DNA of 28,876 bases from Lachnospiraceae bacterium (lineage in GTDB: Bacteria; Bacillota; Clostridia; Lachnospirales; Lachnospiraceae): NCBI GenBank assembly GCA_003447295.1, contig DLZQ01000069.1, forward strand, positions 1 through 28,876, read 5' to 3'. A model generated the notes under the pieces. That model ran no database searches. It had not been told where the DNA came from and saw nothing but the letters and a program-made list of their open reading frames with translations. Below are positions 6,181-13,020 of the stretch, one piece after another. Position 1 is the first letter of the stretch. The number at the start of each line of letters is the position of its first letter. A program made the position numbers and the translations under genes.

Positions 6181-9100
6181 CTATTCTCTGTTCTTTAATA
6201 CCTCTGCGGGTACCAGCTTATTCAATCTGCCTACCAATAAGAAATTGATCACTATGTAGCATAACCAAATTCCACCATAAATCATGATATATATCTGCGG
6301 CGTGAACTTTATGTCCATGCCGATAGCAACATTGGCAATACAATACGGATACACCAGATCCATGCTCCATTTTGCCAGTGGAACACAGATCAGCGCCCCC
6401 AGCAGAATCACATAGAAATTCCCATCCAGATAGAGTCTTCGGATCTCCCTTCTACGGTAACCGAATACTTTCATCAGTGAAATGGAAAAGGCGGAACGAT
6501 CGATCATCACTTTCATCATCAGGTACATGACGATCATAAAAATCAGCGCAGATATTGCCACGAGCATTACCACCATCGGTCCCATCATATCTGTAAAAAT
6601 CTGTGAACTTTCCTCCACATTTTCTTTGGATACTGTGGCATATAATCTGCCATTATCAATATCCAGTGCATGATCCGCAAACACTACATTATAATAATCG
6701 TCCTCCTGATCAAACAATTCCTGCATGACATCCCTATCCAGGAAAACATAGACGCCGGATGTAAAATTCACAATATTTTTCACAGTAAAAGCATAATCTC
6801 TCTCATTCACCTCATCGGAAAGCACCAGCTTGTCGCCCACCTTCACACCGAATTTCTGTGCCGCAGCACTGGATATCACGATTTCGTTTTTCTTGTCGGC
6901 GGTCACTATGGGGAAATACGGATTGTCATCATCAATCCCCAGCACTGTCACATCCAGATTATACCCATAAGCTTCCTTTTTCAGATTCTCGACATACGCC
7001 GGTATTCCTCCCTCCGGGACATCCTCCGTAGGATATTTATAGGTATACATATAAGCATATTTTGTTTCTTCCAGACAGGCGTTTCCAAAATTGATACACA
7101 GTACCGCACAGTCTATGGACATCATCAGGATCAGCAGGCAGATGAACATACCGATCACAACAGCAAATGCAGAACGTATTTCCCGCAGCATCTGTCTGAT
7201 CTGGAATCTGAGCAGAAATTTCATATTCCCCAGATTCATATTCTGTACTCTACCGGCTTTTCCTGCCGTCTGCTCGTTACGAAGCAGTGACAGAGCCGTG
7301 CATTTTAACTTTTTATTGATCACCAGATAATTTACCACTGCTGCCGTCACAGGCGGCATGATCAGACTGTAAAAAAGCAGATATCCGGGCGTTACGATCC
7401 GCATAGGCGGCAGAGAATAATATGCGATACTATCACCCATCTGCCAGCCTGTTCCGTATTCGGAAAATCCCAGGATACATCCGACAACTCCGCCCAGGAA
7501 AGAGATCAGCAGGGGATTTAACAGATAGTGGAACAGCAATTGCCCCCTGGTCACACCCAGGGCATATAATGCCCCAATGACGCTGCTTTCCTTTTCAATA
7601 TTATGTATCACAAATACAGAAATCACATAAGTAAACAGGACCATGAGAATAATTCCGGCCAGGATACCGGCAAACCTATTGATGACCACATCCCCCGCAG
7701 CTGCATCCATTCTTGGATTGTCAGCTGCTATGAGAAACTGTGTCAGATTATCAATGTCAAAAGCAAAATACTCCTCGATCATGTCGTCTGTTTCATCCTG
7801 CAGCTCCTGTACCCCATCCCGCAGTTCTCTGCTGCCGTCGGCGATCTCATCTACGGCATCCGTGTAATCTATGATCCCTTCCCGGAAATCCTCCAGATCC
7901 GCCAGGGTATCCTTCGCATCGTTCAGGGAATCCTTCAGCTTGACATCGACACTACTGCCCTCTGCCATCAGACGGTCCAGCTCTTCCTTATAATTATCGG
8001 AGGTCAGGTCTACGGTGATATCACTTTCTTTAAGCTGTGCTTCCACCATATCGATCAGTGCATCCACCACAGCATCCGTGCCATCCACTACGGTTTCACT
8101 GGCGGTATATAGGGTGCTCAGTCCACAGAACAGCTGCTGGCTGCCGATGGAGGCTTCCCCGACTCCTTTCGTATATGTCTTCACACCATCCCGAAACTGT
8201 GCTACCGTGTCCAGCTGGCTCTTCACTGTGAACAGCTGTGCTGCCACCTGAGGGGCTCCCAGCTGTGTGAACGTTGCCGCCATCTGATCCAGTTCCTTGC
8301 CGTATCCATCCGCCGTGAGTCCGGAAAAAGGAACCCCGGCAGCACTAAGCTGCGCCTGCAGCTGTTCATTTACCATTCCAAGAATGGCATTGAAAATAGC
8401 ATCCGCTCCCTGATTCAGGGCATCACTGTTTGCAGTGATCTGTCCCATTCCCACGACCAGTTTGCCACTGCCGTCGGAAGCCGCATTGACACCATCCGTA
8501 TACGCTTTGATGCCATCCTTATACTCCTGCAGTGCCTCCAGAGATTTTTTTGCCTCCTGCAGATCCTGCCTTATAGATGCAGTATAAGCATGCGGATTAG
8601 CAATCATGGTACTCAGCTGCTGTTCGTAATTTGACGAAGTCAACGTTACTTCTACGCCGGCATCCTTCAGGCTGTCATTTACCTGTTCCAGCATGGCATC
8701 GAACAGCGTATCTGCAGCATCCGTCAGCTCCGCATTATGCTCTGCCAGTTCGTCCACGCCATCTGCCAGTTCATTCACACCGTCTAAGAGTTCCCGGATG
8801 CCATCCTGGATATCATTCTTCGTCTCTTCCGCATCCGCTAACATTTCCAGGAAATAGGTATCCGTCACTTTGCTCCGGTCCAGTTCAAAGGACTGTAACA
8901 GCTCCTTCAGTTCCTGATCTGTCATGGCATCATTCAGCAGATAGGTATAAGTATAATCCTCCGTCCGAAAATTCTCTCCGCCTGCCTTTAACGCTTCGTA
9001 ATCCTCTGCCGTGACGAATCCAACTCCGAACAGATTGCTGTCCACAGTGGTATCCGATATTTTTTCATAGGCTGCATCGTAATCCGGTGTACTGCCGATT

Positions 9101-9558
9101 CCCGTAACGATGAAATCTCTGCCGCCTACGGTAAGACTATCCCCTAACCCCAGTTCATGTTTTTCCGCATAGTGCTGTTCCAGCAGGATTTCCCCCTGCG
9201 CCGGTACCTCGCTGCCCTGAGACGGGACGAACAGATCTACGTTCTCTCTCGCCTGATAGACGCGGAGCGTAGACTGTCCCAGATGAAAATCCATGGAAAA
9301 ATCTCTCTGTAATGTCACACCCTTCTCCGTAATCTGAGCGATCTCGCCGTCTGTCAGTGGGACAAATACGCCAAACTGTCCATCCTCCCTATGATGAAGC
9401 CTGCCACTCTCTTTTGTTCCCTGCATGATCGTCTCTGCAGCTCCCACGATTGCCACTACCATATACATGACCAGTGCCACCAGGAAAAACAGTGCCAGAT
9501 ATCGCAGGAGATTTTCCCTGATATCCCGGAGTACCCGTTTACTCAATATCCTCTGCAT
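6181..9558 (-). CDS. FtsX/MacB-type ABC transporter permease with tandem extracytoplasmic repeats
   Basis: A 1125-aa membrane protein. The start at 9558 (MQRILSKRVLRDIREN) is chosen because GGAGG lies nine bases upstream and the ATG follows the ATPase stop codon after one base. One membrane segment lies near residues 20-42, then a very long extracytoplasmic region to about 625, then three membrane segments, a second module beginning with a membrane segment (FAVVIGMFICLLILMM), an outside domain, and three last segments: two FtsX modules. Residues about 250-590 contain roughly three tandem units of 96-109 residues (DGI..YTDGV..ASDGS..L, later LT..NY..EL). Family members export lipids, peptides or drugs or relay signals; substrate unknown. 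Partner of the ATPase at 9560 and probably controlled by the TetR at 10374. Confidence 0.88.
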   Translation of the reverse strand: MQRILSKRVLRDIRENLLRYLALFFLVALVMYMVVAIVGAAETIMQGTKESGRLHHREDGQFGVFVPLTDGEIAQITEKGVTLQRDFSMDFHLGQSTLRVYQARENVDLFVPSQGSEVPAQGEILLEQHYAEKHELGLGDSLTVGGRDFIVTGIGSTPDYDAAYEKISDTTVDSNLFGVGFVTAEDYEALKAGGENFRTEDYTYTYLLNDAMTDQELKELLQSFELDRSKVTDTYFLEMLADAEETKNDIQDGIRELLDGVNELADGVDELAEHNAELTDAADTLFDAMLEQVNDSLKDAGVEVTLTSSNYEQQLSTMIANPHAYTASIRQDLQEAKKSLEALQEYKDGIKAYTDGVNAASDGSGKLVVGMGQITANSDALNQGADAIFNAILGMVNEQLQAQLSAAGVPFSGLTADGYGKELDQMAATFTQLGAPQVAAQLFTVKSQLDTVAQFRDGVKTYTKGVGEASIGSQQLFCGLSTLYTASETVVDGTDAVVDALIDMVEAQLKESDITVDLTSDNYKEELDRLMAEGSSVDVKLKDSLNDAKDTLADLEDFREGIIDYTDAVDEIADGSRELRDGVQELQDETDDMIEEYFAFDIDNLTQFLIAADNPRMDAAAGDVVINRFAGILAGIILMVLFTYVISVFVIHNIEKESSVIGALYALGVTRGQLLFHYLLNPLLISFLGGVVGCILGFSEYGTGWQMGDSIAYYSLPPMRIVTPGYLLFYSLIMPPVTAAVVNYLVINKKLKCTALSLLRNEQTAGKAGRVQNMNLGNMKFLLRFQIRQMLREIRSAFAVVIGMFICLLILMMSIDCAVLCINFGNACLEETKYAYMYTYKYPTEDVPEGGIPAYVENLKKEAYGYNLDVTVLGIDDDNPYFPIVTADKKNEIVISSAAAQKFGVKVGDKLVLSDEVNERDYAFTVKNIVNFTSGVYVFLDRDVMQELFDQEDDYYNVVFADHALDIDNGRLYATVSKENVEESSQIFTDMMGPMVVMLVAISALIFMIVMYLMMKVMIDRSAFSISLMKVFGYRRREIRRLYLDGNFYVILLGALICVPLAKWSMDLVYPYCIANVAIGMDIKFTPQIYIMIYGGIWLCYIVINFLLVGRLNKLVPAEVLKNRE

Positions 9559-9559
9559 C

Positions 9560-10261
9560 CTACAAATCCTCCAGTTCTGCCGCCGGAATCCGCTTCTCAT
9601 TCCGGTAATTCTTGCTGATCTGTCCGTCCTTGATCATGATGACCTGATGCACCATATTTTTTATGGAATTATTATGCGTAACGATCAGCATGGTAGTACC
9701 ATACTGTCTGTTAATATCCTCCAACAGCATCAGAATATCTCTGGATGTTTTGGAATCCAAAGCCCCCGTAGGCTCATCGCACAACAAAAGGCTGGGGTTC
9801 TTGATGAGTGCTCTGGCAATGGCGCAACGCTGCTGCTGACCTCCGGAGAGCTGTGCCGGGAACTTATTCTGATGCTCCGTGAGACCAAGTACCTGCAATA
9901 ATTCCTCCAGTTCTAAGGGATTCTTCGTCAGGTACTGACAGACCTGTATGTTCTCCTTTACCGTCAGGTTCGGCACCAGATTATAAAACTGAAAAATAAA
10001 TCCCAGTTTATCTCTCCGATAATCGGACAATGCCTTGCTTCCAAGTCCTGCCACTTCCATCCCGTCTACGACAATCGATCCGGAATCTACCGTATCCAAG
10101 CCTCCGATACAATTGAGTAACGTAGATTTACCGGAGCCGCTGGTACCCTGAATGACACACATTTCACCTTTTTCCACACCTGCGGTAATCCCTTTTAATA
10201 CCTGTACATAGCCGCCGCCTTCTCCATAGCTTTTCTTCAAATCCTTTACTTCCAGATACAT
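9560..10261 (-). CDS. MacB/LolD-type ABC transporter ATP-binding protein
   Basis: A 233-aa ATPase paired with the FtsX-type permease. Visible motifs: Walker A GTSGSGKST (near residue 40), Q-loop FIFQFYN, signature LSGGQQQRCAIARAL, Walker B LLLCDEPTGALD and the switch His in IVTHNN. The LVPNLTVKEN segment is typical of the MacB/LolD branch rather than importers. AGGAGG precedes the ATG. It is the first gene of the operon, directly downstream of the perfect dyad at 10294-10320. Confidence 0.92.
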   Translation of the reverse strand: MYLEVKDLKKSYGEGGGYVQVLKGITAGVEKGEMCVIQGTSGSGKSTLLNCIGGLDTVDSGSIVVDGMEVAGLGSKALSDYRRDKLGFIFQFYNLVPNLTVKENIQVCQYLTKNPLELEELLQVLGLTEHQNKFPAQLSGGQQQRCAIARALIKNPSLLLCDEPTGALDSKTSRDILMLLEDINRQYGTTMLIVTHNNSIKNMVHQVIMIKDGQISKNYRNEKRIPAAELEDL

Positions 10262-10293
10262 ATCCTGCCTCCTCGCTTATTGATAATGATTTT

Positions 10294-10320
10294 CATTAAC
10301 ATAACACTGTTATGTTAATG
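10294..10320. promoter_or_regulatory. Perfect dyad operator upstream of the ABC export genes (TetR site)
   Basis: CATTAACATAAC and GTTATGTTAATG form a perfect 12-bp inverted repeat around a 3-base centre, 33 bases before the ATPase ATG. The ACATAAC-N3-GTTA(T/C)GT core recurs at the TetR gene's own promoter (11061-11077), which ties both sites to that regulator. Confidence 0.75.
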
Positions 10321-10373
10321 GTCTGAAATTGCACCCTTAGAAGTCTTCTACTCCATCAGGGTGCTCGATGTTT

Positions 10374-11012
10374 CTATGATTCTGTCATCATGCCCATCCA
10401 TCCCCGGACCAGATACATGGTCAGGGCATCCACATGTTTCAGTGCAACGCTTTCTTCCGTCTCATGCAAAAATAAATGAACAAATGTATCAACCATAATA
10501 TGTGCCATCCAATGCGTCATATAATCATCAATTCTCGGTTTTTTAGTAGCACAGGTCACAGTATCGCACAGTCTTCTGTACTGCTGCTCCGAGATATCCA
10601 CGATCTCATCCAGGCAATTCTCAAATCGGGATCCCTGGGACTTTGTCAGGAGCAGTAAAAAGGCATCCCGGTTCGCATACATCTGCCGGATGATCTGTCT
10701 GGATGTTTCCAGATCCCTATCATCTTCCAGTGCCAGCTGTGCCACCTGTTCTCCGTTACGCATCTCCGTAGCGTAGTGTTCTTCCATGGCTGCATAGAGT
10801 TTTTTCAGCGGATCTTCCACCAGTGCCCCGAAAAGGTCTTCCTTGTCCTTAAAAAAGAAATACAAGGCTCCGGTGGTCACGCCCGCTTCCTTACAGATAT
10901 TCCGCAAGGATGCTTTCATATATCCCTTTTCCAGGAATTCTTTTTTGGCGCAGTCCAGCAGGTGTTGTCTGGTCTCTTTATTCTCATTTTGTTTTTCCTG
11001 TCTTCGTGGCAT
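10374..11012 (-). CDS. TetR/AcrR family transcriptional regulator
   Basis: A 212-aa repressor. The start at 11012 (MPRRQEKQNENKETRQ) has GGAGA seven bases upstream; a longer frame would need a TTG at 11054 without a ribosome-binding site. The N-terminal helix-turn-helix is clear: LRNICKEAGVTTGALYFFF (about residues 39-57), followed by KDKEDLF. The C-terminal helices are the usual variable ligand and dimer domain. The gene lies upstream of the ABC export genes on the same strand, and near-identical dyads occur at both promoters, indicating autoregulation and control of the transporter. Inducer unknown. Confidence 0.9.
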   Translation of the reverse strand: MPRRQEKQNENKETRQHLLDCAKKEFLEKGYMKASLRNICKEAGVTTGALYFFFKDKEDLFGALVEDPLKKLYAAMEEHYATEMRNGEQVAQLALEDDRDLETSRQIIRQMYANRDAFLLLLTKSQGSRFENCLDEIVDISEQQYRRLCDTVTCATKKPRIDDYMTHWMAHIMVDTFVHLFLHETEESVALKHVDALTMYLVRGWMGMMTES

Positions 11013-11060
11013 TTTCTGTCTCCGTTTATTTGCATCATTTTCATAGCTGTTCAATTATTC

Positions 11061-11077
11061 ACATAACATTGTTACGT
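11061..11077. promoter_or_regulatory. TetR autoregulatory operator
   Basis: ACATAAC (11061-11067), 3-base centre, GTTACGT (11071-11077): the same core as the perfect dyad at 10294-10320 with one changed base. It lies four bases after the TetR gene's -10 box. Confidence 0.65.
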
Positions 11078-11081
11078 TTGC

Positions 11082-11110
11082 ATTATAATTAAAAACAGGA
11101 TTGCTGTCAA
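11082..11110 (-). promoter_or_regulatory. Consensus promoter of the TetR gene
   Basis: Minus strand: TTGACA (11105-11110), 17-base spacer, TATAAT (11082-11087), a perfect sigma-A match. Its -35 box falls in the loop region of the terminator hairpin at 11091-11120. Confidence 0.85.
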
Positions 11111-11120
11111 CCCTGTTTTT
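11091..11120. terminator. Bidirectional terminator overlapping the TetR promoter
   Basis: AAAAACAGG (11091-11099) and CCTGTTTTT (11112-11120) form a 9-bp stem with a 12-base loop and T-runs on both strands. On the minus strand it ends transcripts of the small gene at 11161-11439. Confidence 0.65.
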
Positions 11121-11160
11121 ATTTTCACTATTCTCAGTTCATTATTCTCAAATTTTTGTT

Positions 11161-11439
11161 TTACGTTGTCTTTAGCTGCTCGATCTTTTCCTGTAAGTCT
11201 GCAATAGCACGCTGACTGTTCTTAATGGTCTCGCACTGCTTCTCAAAAGGAGGTTCCGGCATATCACTGTACTGCTCAAAATAGATTTTGCCAATCTCCA
11301 GATAATTTTTCTTCATCACTTCCTCACAGGTGGAAATCTGACTTTTCAGGTTCGCTATTGCAGCCAGTTCTTTTGCTTTATCTGCCGCTGCTTTTCCTTT
11401 TTCATTAATGGTATCACCGATCTTCTCTATAATATCCAT
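11161..11439 (-). CDS. Small coiled-coil protein of unknown function
   Basis: A 92-aa soluble protein, almost wholly helical by composition. The N-terminus MDIIEKIGDTINEKGKAAADKAKELAAIANLKSQIS resembles short clostridial proteins (some carrying a C-terminal zinc ribbon) of unknown role; this copy has only a single Cys and no ribbon. A second heptad-rich segment (IADLQEKIEQLKTT) closes the protein. Strong AAGGAG ribosome-binding site, own promoter at 11525-11553 and own terminator, so it is a single-gene unit. No function can be assigned. Confidence 0.75.
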   Translation of the reverse strand: MDIIEKIGDTINEKGKAAADKAKELAAIANLKSQISTCEEVMKKNYLEIGKIYFEQYSDMPEPPFEKQCETIKNSQRAIADLQEKIEQLKTT

Positions 11440-11524
11440 GGTATAATCTCCTTTCTCTCATAGAAGGCTGCTAGTGACTGTTTTGCACAGCCGCCCGCTC
11501 ATCCAAATAGTTTTGATCAGTTAT

Positions 11525-11553
11525 ATTGTACCCTCTCCCCGATACCGCGTCAA
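11525..11553 (-). promoter_or_regulatory. Promoter of the small coiled-coil gene
   Basis: Minus strand: TTGACG (11548-11553), 17-base spacer, TACAAT (11525-11530), giving an RNA leader of about 80 bases. Confidence 0.7.
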
Positions 11554-11566
11554 GCAGAAGCACTAC

Positions 11567-11596
11567 TTGCGCATTGTAAACAGTGTGTGCTATAAT
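11567..11596 (+). promoter_or_regulatory. Promoter of the DUF2007-like gene
   Basis: Plus strand: TTGCGC (11567-11572), 18-base spacer, TATAAT (11591-11596). Divergent from the promoter at 11525-11553. Confidence 0.65.
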
Positions 11597-11625
11597 CGCC
11601 ATGTAATACCATTGGAGGTGACATC

Positions 11626-11913
11626 ATGCAGCCGCTGTACACTACTTTAAAAGTCAACAACGAAATTGAATTATGCGAAGTTTCCGATCCTGATTGTAAG
11701 CAGCTTATTGAACGGGCTCTTTTAAAAAATCGTATCTCCTATTATATCCGTTGGCCGAAATCCTCTTTCTTTAGCAGAAAAAAAGAGTCCTGTATTATCT
11801 GTATCAACGATAATGTCCGGGATGCGGCCGAGGAGATCGTACGCGGGATTTGTGACGAGTCCGGATATAATGTCCGCTTTATTTTAAAACGCTCCTCTAA
11901 TACATATTTATAA
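11626..11913 (+). CDS. Hypothetical protein, DUF2007-like fold suspected
   Basis: A 95-aa cytoplasmic protein with no signal or membrane segment. A helix-strand-helix pattern (CKQLIERALLKNRISYYIRW ... CIICINDNVRDAAEEIVRGI) resembles the small DUF2007 'signal transducing' proteins, in which a helix, a strand with a sequence like SYYIRW and a DxxxAxEIV helix recur. This is a shape-level resemblance only. GGAGGTG lies six bases before the ATG and a good promoter lies upstream. No partner gene; transcription may continue toward the TM2 gene, which however has its own promoter. Confidence 0.7.
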   Translation: MQPLYTTLKVNNEIELCEVSDPDCKQLIERALLKNRISYYIRWPKSSFFSRKKESCIICINDNVRDAAEEIVRGICDESGYNVRFILKRSSNTYL

Positions 11914-11943
11914 AGATACATTTTATTAATTTTTGTTTATTAA

Positions 11944-11972
11944 TTGACATTTTTCCCTTTAAGGTGCATAAT
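11944..11972 (+). promoter_or_regulatory. Promoter of the TM2 gene
   Basis: TTGACA (11944-11949), 17-base spacer, CATAAT (11967-11972), 33 bases before the ATG. Confidence 0.75.
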
Positions 11973-12004
11973 TTTTATTATAAAACAAAGGAGGGGACTT
12001 TTAT

Positions 12005-12244
12005 ATGGAAAAACGAGTTAATAAGCATGTATTTGCCTGGGTTTTCTGCTTTTTACTTGGTGAGTTAGGTGTTGACAGATTCGTCAGAGGTCAGGTTGGT
12101 CTCGGAATCTTGAAGCTTCTCACTGCCGGTGGCTGTGGAGTATGGAGCCTGGTCGACTGGATCATTGCTCTTACCAAGGCATACGGTGCTGCTTATGCCG
12201 GTTCCGAAGAAGTTGTATTCGTAGACGGAAAATATACCGCATAA
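12005..12244 (+). CDS. TM2 domain-containing small membrane protein
   Basis: A 79-aa protein made almost only of a TM2 domain: first membrane helix [19 protein letters not shown] with the conserved G-x-x-x-x-D-R-F turn, then the [13 protein letters not shown] helix and a GxWxLxDWII stretch, the family's closing signature ([11 protein letters not shown]). Function of bacterial TM2 proteins is not established. AAAGGAGGGG lies before the ATG. It is followed by a strong terminator, then by a DUF2752 gene; these two families are often neighbours in Firmicutes and in other bacteria (from memory). Confidence 0.9.
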   Translation: MEKRVNKHVFAWVFCFLLGELGVDRFVRGQVGLGILKLLTAGGCGVWSLVDWIIALTKAYGAAYAGSEEVVFVDGKYTA

Positions 12245-12254
12245 TCACATGATC

Positions 12255-12290
12255 AAAAAAGCTTTTGTCTTTTCAGGCAGAAGCTTTTTT
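12255..12290 (+). terminator. Terminator after the TM2 gene
   Basis: AAAAAAGCTT (12255-12264) pairs with AAGCTTTTTT (12281-12290), the stem being extended by GATC/GATC outside. T-rich on both strands. Confidence 0.8.
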
Positions 12291-12334
12291 CGTTTGATCA
12301 TAACCGACGATAAATTTGATATGAAATATAAATC

Positions 12335-12739
12335 ATGAAGAAAAATACAAAGCATATATTATTTTTTAGTTTATTTATTCTACTGTTCCTGTTATTCCTG
12401 TTGCTGACAGGCTATCAATGTCCACTGCGTTTCTTTTTGGGCATTCCTTGTCCTTTCTGCGGAATGACCAGAGCGTTTTTATGTGTCTTAGAGGGTGACC
12501 TTGCAAAATCCTTTTATTTTCATCCTCTGTGGCCTATCGTGTTGGGAATTATTATTATTTTTCCTCTTTGGAAATTCCGGCTTCTTCACTTATCAGACAA
12601 ATGGATCGATCATGGGGCTTTTGTCATTGGAATTCTGTTCTTGCTCTGCTTTATCATAAGGCATGTAATACATTCCCCCATTGTACAGATTGATTTTACA
12701 AAAGGAGTTTTTCATTTCTTTTCATATATGAATATATGA
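12335..12739 (+). CDS. DUF2752 family membrane protein
   Basis: A 134-aa protein with three to four hydrophobic segments (residues about 8-27, 66-82, 96-110). The family signature is clear: IPCPFCGMTRAFLCVLEGDLAKSFYFHPL contains the CPxCGxTR motif followed by GDLxxxFxxHPL (given here in one family-defining block of short motifs). The conserved CxxC could bind metal or be redox active; role unknown. No good ribosome-binding site precedes the ATG, and no separate promoter is evident after the upstream terminator, so expression may be low or depend on read-through. Confidence 0.88.
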   Translation: MKKNTKHILFFSLFILLFLLFLLLTGYQCPLRFFLGIPCPFCGMTRAFLCVLEGDLAKSFYFHPLWPIVLGIIIIFPLWKFRLLHLSDKWIDHGAFVIGILFLLCFIIRHVIHSPIVQIDFTKGVFHFFSYMNI

Positions 12740-12768
12740 AAAAGGAGCTGTAATACAGCCCCTTTTTT
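12739..12768. terminator. Bidirectional terminator between convergent DUF2752 and zinc-ribbon genes
   Basis: AAAAAGG-A-GCTG and CAGC-C-CCTTTTTT form a stem around a 5-base loop with T-runs on both strands. It sits between the DUF2752 stop codon and the end of the galactan operon and serves both. Confidence 0.8.
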
Positions 12769-12801
12769 CAATCTTCTTATCCAATCGCTTTATCCGTTTG
12801 A

Positions 12802-13020
12802 TCAATCAAAATCAAATTTGGTGTAACGCTCATACATAGCGCCATAACGGAATCTTGCCATTTCATTCTTCTGAAGGACATCTTCTTCGGAGCCTCTGTA
12901 CTGACAGCGCAGGCAGTAGTACTCCTTCTTATCCTTATCATAGAACATATCCATATCGATATCTCTCATGAAGCAAGAGGGACATCTGTAATTTAATTTG
13001 CCTTTTCCAGCTTGAGCCAT
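12802..13020 (-). CDS. Small zinc-ribbon protein starting inside the preceding gene
   Basis: A 72-aa protein with two CxxC pairs, CPSC (about 13-16) and CLRC (about 36-39), spaced as in a single zinc ribbon, followed by a charged and aromatic tail. Its ATG at 13020 lies 28 bases inside the 3' end of the 612-aa gene in another frame, with AAGGAGG eight bases upstream, also inside that gene, so translation is coupled or nested. It is the last gene of the galactan operon. Could bind a nucleic acid or a partner protein; no function assigned. Confidence 0.82.
   Translation of the reverse strand: MAQAGKGKLNYRCPSCFMRDIDMDMFYDKDKKEYYCLRCQYRGSEEDVLQKNEMARFRYGAMYERYTKFDFD

Noticed and set aside
10320..10373. 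Terminator after the TetR gene (GCACCCT/AGGGTGC dyad)
   Set aside because: The 7-bp stem has a long loop and no T-run; transcription may read through into the ABC genes, so it was not listed.
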